DNA from: Chlamydiales bacterium
GTDB taxonomy: Bacteria; Chlamydiota; Chlamydiia; Chlamydiales; Simkaniaceae
Assembly (NCBI GenBank): GCA_024233515.1
Contig: JACKPO010000004.1
Location: 62,001 to 126,000, forward strand
Reading direction: 5' to 3'
Length of the DNA stretch: 64,000 nt
In this document: in pieces, positions 32,598 through 41,925 of the stretch
Numbering within the stretch: the stretch's first letter is position 1
Layout: each line of letters opens with the position of its first letter
The notes under the pieces: model-generated
Databases searched by the model: none
Told to the model about the DNA's origin: nothing
The model's input: only the letters and a program-made list of their open reading frames with translations
Position numbers and translations under genes: made by a program

Positions 32598-34196
32598 ATG
32601 ACTACGCCGAAAGACATTATCTTTGAAGAAGCCGCGCGCGAAAAACTGAAGGAAGGGATCGATAAACTTGCGGATACCGTCGGTGTCACCTTGGGACCTA
32701 AAGGAAAAAATGTGGGAATCCAATCCAATTGGGGAGCTCCCATCATTACAAATGATGGAAATAGCGTCGTAAAAGATATCGAACTCAAAGACCCTTATGC
32801 AAACATGGGGGTATCGATGGGTAAAGAGGTCGCTCGTAAGATCAAAGAAAAATCGGGAGATGGAACCACAACAGGGATTATCTTGTTGCGCGCTCTTGTT
32901 AGAGAAGGGATCAAAAACATTGCGTCTGGGATCAGCCCCATCGGTCTAAAGCGTGGCATTGAAAAAGGGGTTCATGCTGTCCTTAGCGAACTTGACGCAT
33001 TAGCCACTCCCGTTGAAAATAGTGATGCCATTCGCAACATTGCCACCGTCTCTGCTTCTGGAAATGAAGAGATTGGAAAAACCATTGCCGAAGCGATCGA
33101 AAAAGTGGGCAACTCTGGGGTGATTACGATTGAAGAAGGAAAAGGGACGACCACTACGATCGAAATGGTCGAAGGAATGCAGTTTGACCGTGGGTACACT
33201 AGCCCCTATTTCTGCACAAATGCAGAGTCGATGCTGGTCGAAATGGATCAGGCAGGAATTTTAATCACTGATAAAAAAATCTCATCGATTCAAGAGATCC
33301 TCCCCATCCTCCAGCCTCTTGCTTCTACAGGAAAAGGACTCATTATCATTGCCGAAGACATTGAAGGTGATGCCCTTTCCACACTTGTCGTGAATAAGCT
33401 GCGTGGCACTCTAAGAGTTGCAGCGGTTAAAGCGCCAGGCTTTGGGGATCGACGTAAAGCGATGCTCGAAGATATCGCTGTCCTTACGGGAGCCACTGTT
33501 GTCTCTGAAGAGAAAGGAATGCAGCTCAAAGAAGTTGGAACAGAGGTTCTTGGCTCCGCAGAAAAGATTGAAATCTCTAAAGAAACCACCACAATTGTGG
33601 GGGGAGCTGGCCGAAAAGAAGAGCTCGAAGCGCGGATTAAAGTGATCGATGCAGAACTTGAAAATGCAAGTAGCGATTACGACCGCGAAAAACTCGAAGA
33701 GCGGCGCGCAAAACTCCAAGGTGGAGTTGCTGTCATCCGCGTGGGAGCCCCAAGCGAACCCGAAATGAAACAGAAGAAACAGGTCTTTGAAGATAGCCTC
33801 AATTCAACCCGTGCCGCCCAAGAAAGTGGCTTCGTTCCAGGAGGAGGCGTTGCTCTGCTTCGTGCTAGCCAAAACGTGAAAGGGTTGAAGCTGACCGATG
33901 AGGAGATGGTGGGACTGAAAATTGTTATTCACGCTTGCCAAGCTCCTTTCAAGCAGATCGTTGAGAATTGCGGAAAAGATAGCTCTCTTTATCTAGAAGA
34001 AGTTCTTGCAAAAGGAAATGGCTTTGGATTTGATGCAAAAAGCGAAACGGTGATCGATCTTGTCAAAGGGCATGTCATTGACCCAACAAAGGTTGTGAAG
34101 AACTGCCTCAAATATGCTGCTTCGATTGCTGGAGTCATTCTGATCTCAGAAGCTCTTGTTACTGACGCTCCAGAGGATGAGGAAGAAACGGCATGA
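32598..34196 (+). CDS. groEL: GroEL-type 60-kDa chaperonin paralogue
   Basis: 532 residues with the full chaperonin layout. Equatorial ATP site TLGPKGKNVGI, NDGNSVVKDIEL and the catalytic Asp in GDGTTT; apical AVKAPGFGDRRKAMLEDIA; C-terminal equatorial VPGGGVALLRAS. It lacks the Gly-Gly-Met tail of housekeeping GroEL, ending APEDEEETA instead. No groES lies beside it and no CIRCE-type repeat precedes it. It is linked to nadC, so I take it as one of the extra GroELs that chlamydiae carry rather than the main copy. The stop overlaps the next gene by 4 nt. Confidence 0.92.
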   Translation: MTTPKDIIFEEAAREKLKEGIDKLADTVGVTLGPKGKNVGIQSNWGAPIITNDGNSVVKDIELKDPYANMGVSMGKEVARKIKEKSGDGTTTGIILLRALVREGIKNIASGISPIGLKRGIEKGVHAVLSELDALATPVENSDAIRNIATVSASGNEEIGKTIAEAIEKVGNSGVITIEEGKGTTTTIEMVEGMQFDRGYTSPYFCTNAESMLVEMDQAGILITDKKISSIQEILPILQPLASTGKGLIIIAEDIEGDALSTLVVNKLRGTLRVAAVKAPGFGDRRKAMLEDIAVLTGATVVSEEKGMQLKEVGTEVLGSAEKIEISKETTTIVGGAGRKEELEARIKVIDAELENASSDYDREKLEERRAKLQGGVAVIRVGAPSEPEMKQKKQVFEDSLNSTRAAQESGFVPGGGVALLRASQNVKGLKLTDEEMVGLKIVIHACQAPFKQIVENCGKDSSLYLEEVLAKGNGFGFDAKSETVIDLVKGHVIDPTKVVKNCLKYAASIAGVILISEALVTDAPEDEEETA

Positions 34197-35137
34197 GGCC
34201 GGCTGCCCTCCTTTGTGCATCGGGAATTGGCGATGGGCTCCTCATGATGATTGGAGCCCATCACCTCAAACGTGCCGGATATTCCCCGACCATTTACCAC
34301 GACGCAGCAAAGGATCTTTCTCTCCTTTTCGAAGGGGACCATTTTCTTCCCCATGTTCCCTTAGAAACATTAGAAGAAGAGCTAATGAAATACGACCGGG
34401 TCCTTGTTGAAAATGATAACTCTGAAAGAGCGTGGCATCTTTTCAAACTTCGAGAGCAGGGGAAGCTCAGCCACGTCACCTTTTTCTTTCCAACCCCTTC
34501 AAAAAAATTTCAAGAGGGAGATATCCTTTTCGATCCTCGCCACCCTGTTGCAACCAACCTTTCTATGGGGTGCCAAGAGCTCCTCAAAACCTCTCCTTCC
34601 AAAGAGAACGGGTTATCGATCAACCCTGAAAAAACCTTCAAAAAATACCCGAGACGTGTTGTTATCCATCCAACAAGTCAAGACCCAAAACGGAATTGGA
34701 AACAAACGCAGTTTTTGCGGCTTGCAAACAAATTAGAGAAGGAAGGGTATACCGCTACTTTTTGTGTTGGACCCCATGAGCGGAAAGAGTGGGAAACAAT
34801 TGAAGGAATTGACCTCCCTTCTTTTAAGGGATTGCAAGAGGTGAAAGACTATCTCTATGAGTCAGGATTTTTAATTGGAAACGATTCAGGTCTCGGGCAC
34901 TTAGCTTCTAATTTAGGAATTCCGACCTTAACCATTTCGGGAAATCCTAAACGGGTACGCCTATGGCGCCCCGATTGGACACTCGGAAAAGTGGCAACCC
35001 TCCCCTTCCCTCTTCCCAACTTTAAGGGAATCAACTTCCGTATGCGAGAAAATCGGTGGCAATCGTTTGTCACTGTCGGGCGCGTCATGCATCAATTCAA
35101 GGAGCTTGCTGATGAAAGCCGCCGTCATTTGCTCTAA
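34193..35137 (+). CDS. GT9-like (heptosyltransferase-type) glycosyltransferase, copy 1
   Basis: 314 residues. The N-terminal ASGIGDGLLMMIGAHHLKRA and the C-terminal donor-site stretch VIHPTSQDPKRNWKQTQF, plus FLIGNDSGLGHLASNLGIPT, are the GT9 pattern of ADP-heptose:LPS transferases. The final third diverges from WaaC/WaaF, so the sugar donor is open. ATGA overlap with the groEL paralogue. Followed by a paralogue. Confidence 0.82.
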   Translation: MRPAALLCASGIGDGLLMMIGAHHLKRAGYSPTIYHDAAKDLSLLFEGDHFLPHVPLETLEEELMKYDRVLVENDNSERAWHLFKLREQGKLSHVTFFFPTPSKKFQEGDILFDPRHPVATNLSMGCQELLKTSPSKENGLSINPEKTFKKYPRRVVIHPTSQDPKRNWKQTQFLRLANKLEKEGYTATFCVGPHERKEWETIEGIDLPSFKGLQEVKDYLYESGFLIGNDSGLGHLASNLGIPTLTISGNPKRVRLWRPDWTLGKVATLPFPLPNFKGINFRMRENRWQSFVTVGRVMHQFKELADESRRHLL

Positions 35138-36020
35138 AGGGATGGGAGATGGTCTCATGATGATGACCGCCTCTCACCGGCTTCAGATGGAAGGATACGA
35201 GGTGACCACTTTCCAAGATTTGATGGGAGAACTCAGCCCTTGGTTTCCTGGACACCACTTTGCGAAACGCTCCACCATCACAACGCTAGATCCTTTCGAC
35301 TTTATCCTCCTTCAAAACGATAACACCCCCTTTTCTTTTGATCTTATCGACCGTTACCGAAAAAAAATTCATATTTTTTATGCAAGCTATGAACCGAAAA
35401 AACATCGCCCTCTTACCGCTGAGGATGTTGTTTTTGACCGGTCTCAGCCCATGGTCAAAAACATTGCTGATGGAATTGCTGCTATTTTGAACCTAGATCA
35501 CCCACTCTATGAAAATGGAATCACCCCTCCAGAAGATTTGACCTACCGAAAACATCAAAAACGGGTAGTGATTCATCCCACAAGTACCACCCCCAAACGG
35601 ACGTGGACCGCAGAAAAATTCATCACATTGGCCCACCTTTTGGAAGATAAGGGATGGGAGCCTGTTTTTTCCGTCGGTCCGAATGAGCGACAAGCATGGG
35701 AAGCGCGGCTGAGTGGTCTCTTTCCTCTCCCCTCTTTCCCCCATCTTAGCTCTCTTGCCGCCTACCTTTATGAATCCCATTTCCTCATTGGAAATGAGTC
35801 GGGAACAGGTCATCTCGCCTCCAACCTTGGAATCCCCACTTTGATCGTCGCAAGTTGCCCAAAACAGATGGCCCTATGGCGTCCTGGCTTTCTCCTCGGT
35901 CAAGTGATCACCCCTCCCCCTTATGTTCCCAATTTCAAATTCCTCCGATTGCGTGAAAAGAATTGGCAGTCATTTATCTCCCCGAAACGGATCCTAAAAG
36001 CTTACCAAAAGGTAGGCTAA
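35112..36020 (+). CDS. GT9-like glycosyltransferase, copy 2
   Basis: About 302 residues from the ATG at 35112, inside the end of copy 1 (26-nt overlap). It has the same skeleton: CSKGMGDGLMMMTASHRLQM, VIHPTSTTPKRTWTAEKF, FLIGNESGTGHLASNLGIPT. Tandem duplication with clear divergence; the two may add successive sugars to the same envelope glycolipid. Confidence 0.82.
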   Translation: MKAAVICSKGMGDGLMMMTASHRLQMEGYEVTTFQDLMGELSPWFPGHHFAKRSTITTLDPFDFILLQNDNTPFSFDLIDRYRKKIHIFYASYEPKKHRPLTAEDVVFDRSQPMVKNIADGIAAILNLDHPLYENGITPPEDLTYRKHQKRVVIHPTSTTPKRTWTAEKFITLAHLLEDKGWEPVFSVGPNERQAWEARLSGLFPLPSFPHLSSLAAYLYESHFLIGNESGTGHLASNLGIPTLIVASCPKQMALWRPGFLLGQVITPPPYVPNFKFLRLREKNWQSFISPKRILKAYQKVG

Positions 36021-36674
36021 ATGAAGTGGCTCCTCTTCCTTCTTTTTCCTTTTTCTCTCTTTGCAAAACTTAATGGGAACCATGATTTTCAAGTATGGAA
36101 TACTGACTCCATTCATATTCGGGTTTCCAGGAAGATGCAGCTAAAAGGAGAAACCGAATTTTGGTATGGGGATGACCGAAAGAAGCTCTTCTATAAACAT
36201 TACCAAGGGGGAATCCTCTACCACCACTCCCCTTATACTACGATGCAACTCGCTTATCGCCAGGCCTACAACCGCGTCAACCACAAATGGCAAAGAGAGC
36301 CCCACCCGTTTGGCGAGATCACCTTTCAAGTGGGTAACCGTCGCGGTCTCTACCTAGGTAACCGAAACAGGTTAGAATACCGAATTCTTAACCGCGCTCA
36401 GGGAGGACACAACCGGTGGCGCTATCGAAATCGATCAGAGTTGATCCCCCCCCTTCGTTTCTCGCGAAGAAACATTGCTCCCTTTTTTGCCTATGAATGG
36501 TTCTGGCAAGAAGCGCACGGTGTCGATCAACAACGGGTCGAAGGAGGATTTAAAATCCCCTATCATCAACGGACAGAACTCAAACTCTCCTATGTCCTTC
36601 GCCTTTTAAAAAATGCCAAGAAGGATTGGATCCACCAAAATGTTTTATGGATCCACTTTTCTCTCCACTTTTAA
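36021..36674 (+). CDS. DUF2490-like outer-membrane beta-barrel
   Basis: 217 residues, signal peptide MKWLLFLLFPFSLFAK, then alternating strands rich in Tyr/Arg/Trp (YTTMQLAYRQAYNRV; RNRSELIPPLRFSRRNIAPF) and a C-terminal FSLHF. Fits the DUF2490 barrel group of unknown function. Starts directly after the GT9 stop, so it is probably part of the same envelope operon. Confidence 0.7.
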   Translation: MKWLLFLLFPFSLFAKLNGNHDFQVWNTDSIHIRVSRKMQLKGETEFWYGDDRKKLFYKHYQGGILYHHSPYTTMQLAYRQAYNRVNHKWQREPHPFGEITFQVGNRRGLYLGNRNRLEYRILNRAQGGHNRWRYRNRSELIPPLRFSRRNIAPFFAYEWFWQEAHGVDQQRVEGGFKIPYHQRTELKLSYVLRLLKNAKKDWIHQNVLWIHFSLHF

Positions 36675-36697
36675 TTCTGAATCTCTATTGTAAAGTT

Positions 36698-37306
36698 ATG
36701 GACCTGACACTGTTTAAAGGGCTTTGCGCCGGCTTTTTCTACACCTTCATCTCAATCTCATCGATGATTCTTGTGGCTCACTATATCACGCAAAAAAGTG
36801 CCAAAGCAGGACTTCTTGCTGTATTTGGAGTCGTGACGATGCAATTTGTCTGGGCACTGATTGCCTCCCTGATCCTTCTTGGTCTTGTCCACGGAGTGAA
36901 CCTCGATAGTCCCGTCTTTACCCTGATTGGTACTATCATCCTCTTCATCATGGCCCTCAAAATTTACCGAAGCCATGAAAAATACGACCAAAAAGATCCC
37001 ATCCATCGAAACCCCTTCAAAATTTTCGCAATGGGATTCCTCCTTGCCCTTACTTTTCCTATCCGCATTGCCGGCTACGCTGCGATTTTTGGAGCGATCA
37101 ATATTTCTCCCGTGACTCCCATGGGCGCCCTCATTCCCTCCCTAGGGGTTGCCCTAGGCTCCCTTCTCTGGTGGCTCATTTTCACCCTCTCGATCCATTC
37201 AACACGGAAGATGATCTCTCCGAAAACTCTCCAGCAATTCCACCGCTACGCCGCCCTCATCCTCGTCCTCTTCTCCTTCATCGGCCTCTCACGATTATTC
37301 CTTTAG
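36698..37306 (+). CDS. LysE-like transporter
   Basis: About 203 residues from the ATG at 36698, six hydrophobic helices. The pattern (GLCAGFFYTFISISSMILVA; FLLALTFPIRIAGYAAIFGA) matches the LysE/RhtB-type amino-acid exporters, though the N-terminal proline motif is weak. Substrate unknown. Longer frames starting at 36626 run through the preceding gene and are not needed. Confidence 0.6.
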   Translation: MDLTLFKGLCAGFFYTFISISSMILVAHYITQKSAKAGLLAVFGVVTMQFVWALIASLILLGLVHGVNLDSPVFTLIGTIILFIMALKIYRSHEKYDQKDPIHRNPFKIFAMGFLLALTFPIRIAGYAAIFGAINISPVTPMGALIPSLGVALGSLLWWLIFTLSIHSTRKMISPKTLQQFHRYAALILVLFSFIGLSRLFL

Positions 37307-37382
37307 AATCAATAAACCATCCCCCTTGCAAAAGTATTTTTGAATTTTTATGATGAGGGTCTAAAGTATAGGAGACCCCTTT

Positions 37383-37721
37383 ATGAAAAATTCCCCTCAC
37401 CGGATGAAACACCAGCAAAAAAAAGCGATCCGCCAGGCTCAAAAGCAAGAGATTGAGACCGAGGAAAAGGTGATGAAGCCAAAGGCCAAGAAAAAGGCCG
37501 TTACCTCTAAGCGGACCAATAAAATTGCCAAGGGAAAAGCGAATTCAAAAAAGAAGTCGCACATGACCTCTCCCAAAGAGGTGACATGGGAGACAGAGCC
37601 TGAAAGCATCCACCAGGAGGGGAGCCACTGGATCCAAACGATTCAAAAACAAACTGTCAATAAGGCGCGCCGCCTCCAAAAAAAGCTTCAAAAATTGAAT
37701 TTCTTGAGAAAGAAAAAGTAA
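37383..37721 (+). CDS. Small Lys-rich basic protein, unknown
   Basis: 112 residues with about a quarter Lys/Arg (MKPKAKKKAVTSKRTNKIAK) and a C-terminal basic helix (ARRLQKKLQKLNFLRKKK). GGAG is seen about 10 nt before the ATG. Chlamydiae have histone-like basic proteins (Hc1/Hc2), and this one could bind nucleic acid. No homology to them is evident, so the resemblance is only compositional. Confidence 0.6.
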   Translation: MKNSPHRMKHQQKKAIRQAQKQEIETEEKVMKPKAKKKAVTSKRTNKIAKGKANSKKKSHMTSPKEVTWETEPESIHQEGSHWIQTIQKQTVNKARRLQKKLQKLNFLRKKK

Positions 37722-37742
37722 CCCTGCGTTATAATTTGGGCC

Positions 37743-39002
37743 ATGATTAAAGTGGCCCATATTTCAGATCTCCATTTTTCCCGGTTTTCGCCGAGCCCTG
37801 CCCAGTTTTTCTCTAAGCGGTGGCTGGGAAACCTTAATCTTTTATTGAATCGGGCCAAGGAATATATCAATGAGCGCCCCTTTTCCTTAATCCCTACGTT
37901 TAAGGAGCAGGGGATCACCCATGTGATCATTTCTGGAGACCTCACCACCACTTCGAGCAAACAAGAATACCGAATAGCAAAGCGGTTTGTTGATACCCTC
38001 AAAAAGGAGGGAATGAAGGTCTTTCTGATCCCTGGCAACCATGACCACTACACCAAAAAAGCAGACCGAACCAAAGCGTTTTACCAAAGCTTTCCCTCTC
38101 CAAAAGAGTCCTCTTTTTCACTGAGCGCGCATGGTGTCGCAGGGGTCCCTTTGACAGAGGGGTGGCACCTGATCCTTATGGATACTACCTTTGCTTCAAA
38201 ACTCACCTCATCAAACGGCTTTTTCTCTCCGATTATCGAAAAGAACCTGAAAAAGCTTTTGAAAACAATTGATCCCGAGCAGAATATTCTCCTCGTTAAC
38301 CACTTTCCTTTTTTCCAACACGACAAGCCACACCGTCGCCTGATTCGAGGAGAAAAATTAAAAGCCATTGTCTCTACCCACCCTAATATTCAACTCTATC
38401 TTCATGGACACACCCATCGACGAACCATTGCAGATCTTAGACCGAACAAACTCCCCTTGATTCTCGATAGTGGCTCAACGGGACACCGAAACGGTTCGTG
38501 GAATCTTATGGAACTCGATGCGACCTCTCTGAAACTCACCGTCCACAAGTGGGACAACGCCTGGAACCCAATCGATGAGCAAATCTTCACCTTTGGCTCG
38601 AAGCCGTGGTATGGAGAGGGGCTCCGTTTCAAATGCACGGGATGTGGCAAGTGCTGCACAGGAAAAGGGTATGTCTGGCTTGAAGGAGAGGATGTCACAA
38701 ACCTCGCAAAAGAACTTGACCTGTCCGAAGAAGACTTTCTTAAACAGTATACCCGGCAAGTGGGCTTTGACCTAGCCCTTCTCGATGATCCCCATTCCGA
38801 TGACTGCATTTTCCTCGAGAATCAAAAGCTTTGCAAAGTGTATAAAAATCGCCCCAAGCAGTGCCAAACTTTTCCGTGGTGGCCTCATAATCTTGAGAGT
38901 GTTTCCGATTGGGAAGAGGCAAAGAAACACTGCGAAGGGATCGAACATCCCGATGCCCCCGTGATCCCCCTTTGGGAAATAAAAAAGGAGCTCAATCGTT
39001 GA
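37743..39002 (+). CDS. Metallophosphoesterase fused to a YkgJ-type cysteine-cluster domain
   Basis: 419 residues. N-terminal calcineurin-like phosphoesterase with all metal motifs: HISDLHFSR, SGDLTTTS, PGNHDHY, VNHFP and HGHTHRR (residues 6 to about 225). From about residue 297 comes a separate cysteine-rich domain, FKCTGCGKCCTGKGYVWL, C, CKVYKNRPKQCQTFPWW, of the YkgJ (CxxCxxCC, Fe-S or zinc) family. The two are usually separate genes. The chlamydial lipid-A enzyme LpxG is also a calcineurin-type protein; this is more like the soluble CpdA/Icc group, and I do not assign it. Confidence 0.85.
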   Translation: MIKVAHISDLHFSRFSPSPAQFFSKRWLGNLNLLLNRAKEYINERPFSLIPTFKEQGITHVIISGDLTTTSSKQEYRIAKRFVDTLKKEGMKVFLIPGNHDHYTKKADRTKAFYQSFPSPKESSFSLSAHGVAGVPLTEGWHLILMDTTFASKLTSSNGFFSPIIEKNLKKLLKTIDPEQNILLVNHFPFFQHDKPHRRLIRGEKLKAIVSTHPNIQLYLHGHTHRRTIADLRPNKLPLILDSGSTGHRNGSWNLMELDATSLKLTVHKWDNAWNPIDEQIFTFGSKPWYGEGLRFKCTGCGKCCTGKGYVWLEGEDVTNLAKELDLSEEDFLKQYTRQVGFDLALLDDPHSDDCIFLENQKLCKVYKNRPKQCQTFPWWPHNLESVSDWEEAKKHCEGIEHPDAPVIPLWEIKKELNR

Positions 39003-40069
39003 AAATCTTTTTCCGTTCGCTCATCGCCGCCCTTTGGATCGGCATCTTTTTCGCCTTCCTCTCCACAACACACTACCTAGGGGGAACGAAGGAAGATAAA
39101 CAAGTGCTAAACATCTTTAGCTGGCCTGAAATCCTCAGTCCCGAGATTGTGAGTAAATTTGAAAGGGAAACAGGGGTCAAAGTTGTTCGCCACTATTACA
39201 CGAGTAATGAGGAGCTCCTCATTAAACTCAAGGCCAATCAAGGGAAAGGATACGATCTGATTATTCCGACCGACTATGCCGTGAAAAAGATGATCGAAGA
39301 AGATCTTTTACAACCTCTTGACCACTCTAAACTGACCTTTTTAGAAACGCTGAACCCAAAACTGGTCAGACAAGATTTTGACCCTGAAAACACCTATTCG
39401 ATCCCCTTTATTTGGGAGATTCTAGGGTTTGGAATCAATCGTGAAGCCTATGAAAGTCTCCCCTTTGAACCCACATGGAAAGAGATCTTTTGCCCCACGC
39501 ATCCCAATACAAAAATCTCAATGGTCAACGATCCGATCGAAGCGATCGATATCGCCTCCCACCACCTCTTCAAAAACTTAGACCACCTCGGTCCCCAAGA
39601 AATCGCCCTGATCCGTACCAAGCTCCAAGAACAAAAACCCCTTGTTGAAGCCTACGCAGGCGTGCGGGGTGATTATCTTCTCACGACAAAAAATGCCACC
39701 GTTGCAGTCATCCCAAGCTCCTACATCCTCCGCGCCGCCACCAGTTATTCCCATATCGACTTTGTTCTTCCGAAAGATTACTGCTTCATCTCGATTGAAA
39801 ACATGTGTATCCCCGTAGCCTCTGAAAATCAAGAGCTCGTCTACCTTTTCTTAAACTACCTCTACAAACCTGAAATCTTTGCAAGCGAGACAAACACCTT
39901 CCAAAATTTCCCCGCGACCACAAACGTCCGCCCCTACATTGAAGCCTCTCCCGTTCTCCTTAAAACCCTCAATGCCCTCGAAACCTACGACGGCACCTTC
40001 TATTACATCCGCCCCCTTCTCACCGATAAAGAGAGCCGCTCACTCTGGGTCGACCTCAAATCCTCATAA
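38999..40069 (+). CDS. potD: PotD-like spermidine/putrescine-binding protein
   Basis: About 356 residues starting at the TTG at 38999, which overlaps the upstream TGA (TTGA). N-terminal signal anchor SLIAALWIGIFFAFLSTTHY, then NIFSWPEILSPEIVSKFERE, VVRHYYTSNEELLIKLKA and YDLIIPTDYAVKKMI, the order of PotD/PotF. Binds polyamines for uptake by a PotABC transporter, whose genes are not in the window. Confidence 0.85.
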   Translation: MKIFFRSLIAALWIGIFFAFLSTTHYLGGTKEDKQVLNIFSWPEILSPEIVSKFERETGVKVVRHYYTSNEELLIKLKANQGKGYDLIIPTDYAVKKMIEEDLLQPLDHSKLTFLETLNPKLVRQDFDPENTYSIPFIWEILGFGINREAYESLPFEPTWKEIFCPTHPNTKISMVNDPIEAIDIASHHLFKNLDHLGPQEIALIRTKLQEQKPLVEAYAGVRGDYLLTTKNATVAVIPSSYILRAATSYSHIDFVLPKDYCFISIENMCIPVASENQELVYLFLNYLYKPEIFASETNTFQNFPATTNVRPYIEASPVLLKTLNALETYDGTFYYIRPLLTDKESRSLWVDLKSS

Positions 40070-40165
40070 GATGGTATTGCTGTTAGGTATACCCTTGCTT
40101 GGGGCTTTAATATTGAGAATATCTTCGCCCAAAACTTCACCTGAACGTTTTGCCATTCGTTGTTT

Positions 40166-40211
40166 TGATATCGTTATTCGTATATTCATTTTGCTTTTAG
40201 AAACGATATCA
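40166..40211. promoter_or_regulatory. Inverted repeat upstream of the phosphomutase gene
   Basis: Ten-bp arms TGATATCGTT and AACGATATCA, 26 nt apart, ending 14 bp before the ATG. Could be an operator or a leader hairpin. No promoter is obvious. The rest of the gap 40070-40165 shows nothing else. Confidence 0.35.
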
Positions 40212-40225
40212 TGTAAAAAGGGTGC

Positions 40226-41905
40226 ATGACAAAAGACAATATTCCAGAAGATGTTGAGAAGCGAGTGGAAGAGTGGCTGAAGAGCCCTTATGATGCGAAG
40301 ACGCAGGAAGCGGTACGAGCGCTTAAGGAAAAGGATCCTGCGGGCTTGATCGATGCTTTTTACACGACGATTTCGTTCGGGACAGGAGGAATGCGGAGCA
40401 CCATGGGGGTTGGGACCAACCGCCTCAATAACTATACCATTCAAACGGCAACGCAAGGACTTGCGAACTACATTCTGGGACAAAAGATTGAAGCGCCTAA
40501 GGTTTATATCAGTCATGATTGTCGCCACCACTCAAAAACCTTTGCAGAAGAGACAGCGCGGGTCTTAGCAGGAAATGGAATTGAAGTCTTTTTAACCAAA
40601 GAGCTCCGCCCCACTCCTTATGTTTCCTTTGGGTGTCGCCACCACAGATGCACCGCAGCCGTAATGATTACCGCCTCTCATAATCCCCCCGAATACAACG
40701 GATATAAAGTCTACTGGGCCGACGGAGCGCAAATCGTTGCCCCCCATGATCAGGGGATTGTTGCAGAAGTGGCCAAGATCTCTAGTCCTGCTGATGTAAA
40801 CATGGCTGAACTCTCTGATCGGCTGATCCATCTTGTCGATGATGACGAAGCTTATTTCAAAGCCCTCGATCCTCTTCAAAATCATCCCGAAACCAACCGA
40901 AAGCTTGGGAAGGAGCTCAAAATCGTCTACTCTCCCCTTCATGGATGTGGAATCACCACCCTCCCTGAAGCGCTCCGCCGTTGGGGATTTATCAATCTCT
41001 CCCTCGTTGAGAAGCAAAAAACACCTGATGGAAACTTTCCGAACGCCCCCTCCCCCAATCCTGAACAAGAAGAGGCGCTCGAACTTGGGACGAAACAGCT
41101 GTTAGAAGAAGACGGAGATCTCTTCTTTGCGACCGACCCCGATGCAGACCGGATCGGCGTTGTTGTGAACCATCAGGGGAAAGCTGTCACTCTCAATGGA
41201 AATCAAATCGCATCGCTCTCCCTCTACTACCTCTGTCAGACCCGCCCCCTCCCCAATAACAGCGCAGCGGTCACTACCATTGTCACCACAGAGCTATTTA
41301 GGAAAATCGCCGAGTCATTTGGGGTCACCCCTTTTGAAGTCCTCACCGGCTTCAAGTATATTGGAGAAAAGATCCACGAGTGGGAACAGTCGAAAGCCTT
41401 TACCTACCTCTTTGGCGCTGAAGAATCGCTCGGCTTCCTCTACGGAACCCATGCGCGCGATAAAGATGCCACAAGCGCTGCCTGCCTTCTCTCTGAAATC
41501 GCCCTCCAGCTCAAACTCCAAAACAAGACCCTCGTCGATCTCTTGCAAGAAATCACCGAGCGGTATGGCCCTTTCCTGGAAGGACAACTCTCCGCCTCCT
41601 TTGAGGGGGGAAAGGAAGGGATGGAAACGATGAAGACGCTGATGGAGAAACTTCGCAAAGAGCCCCCAAAAACAATCGATGGACAAAAGGTCATTGCGAT
41701 CGAAGATTACCTGACAGGAAAGACACAGATTCCCCTTCCGAAATCAGACGTCCTCCTCTTCCGCTTAGAAGATCAATCAAAATACGTGATCCGCCCCTCA
41801 GGAACCGAACCAAAAATCAAGATCTACGGCCTGGCCCGCCACCACAACAAAAAGCGGCTAAACACCGCTTTGTCTGAGCTAAAACAGGAATACCTTTCTC
41901 CATAA
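40226..41905 (+). CDS. Phosphoglucomutase/phosphomannomutase (PGM2-type)
   Basis: 559 residues. The four alpha-D-phosphohexomutase domains carry the phosphoserine loop TASHNPPEYNGYKVYW (about 152), the metal loop ATDPDADRIG (about 300), the sugar loop FGAEESLGF and the C-terminal phosphate clamp RPSGTEPKIK. The N-terminal FGTGGMRSTMGVGTNRLNNY marks the PGM2/pgcA-like branch. Interconverts glucose-1- and -6-phosphate, feeding glycogen and envelope sugars. Confidence 0.9.
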   Translation: MTKDNIPEDVEKRVEEWLKSPYDAKTQEAVRALKEKDPAGLIDAFYTTISFGTGGMRSTMGVGTNRLNNYTIQTATQGLANYILGQKIEAPKVYISHDCRHHSKTFAEETARVLAGNGIEVFLTKELRPTPYVSFGCRHHRCTAAVMITASHNPPEYNGYKVYWADGAQIVAPHDQGIVAEVAKISSPADVNMAELSDRLIHLVDDDEAYFKALDPLQNHPETNRKLGKELKIVYSPLHGCGITTLPEALRRWGFINLSLVEKQKTPDGNFPNAPSPNPEQEEALELGTKQLLEEDGDLFFATDPDADRIGVVVNHQGKAVTLNGNQIASLSLYYLCQTRPLPNNSAAVTTIVTTELFRKIAESFGVTPFEVLTGFKYIGEKIHEWEQSKAFTYLFGAEESLGFLYGTHARDKDATSAACLLSEIALQLKLQNKTLVDLLQEITERYGPFLEGQLSASFEGGKEGMETMKTLMEKLRKEPPKTIDGQKVIAIEDYLTGKTQIPLPKSDVLLFRLEDQSKYVIRPSGTEPKIKIYGLARHHNKKRLNTALSELKQEYLSP

Positions 41906-41925
41906 ATTTTTTCCTTACCCCCTAA

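Noticed and set aside
37383..37721. Assignment of the Lys-rich protein as histone-like Hc1 or Hc2
   Set aside because: Only composition is similar; the AAK-type repeats of Hc2 and the Hc1 N-terminal pattern are absent.
37743..38420. Assignment of the phosphoesterase as LpxG
   Set aside because: Same superfamily, but no membrane segment and a closer look to CpdA/Icc-type proteins; sequence alone does not support the lipid A role.
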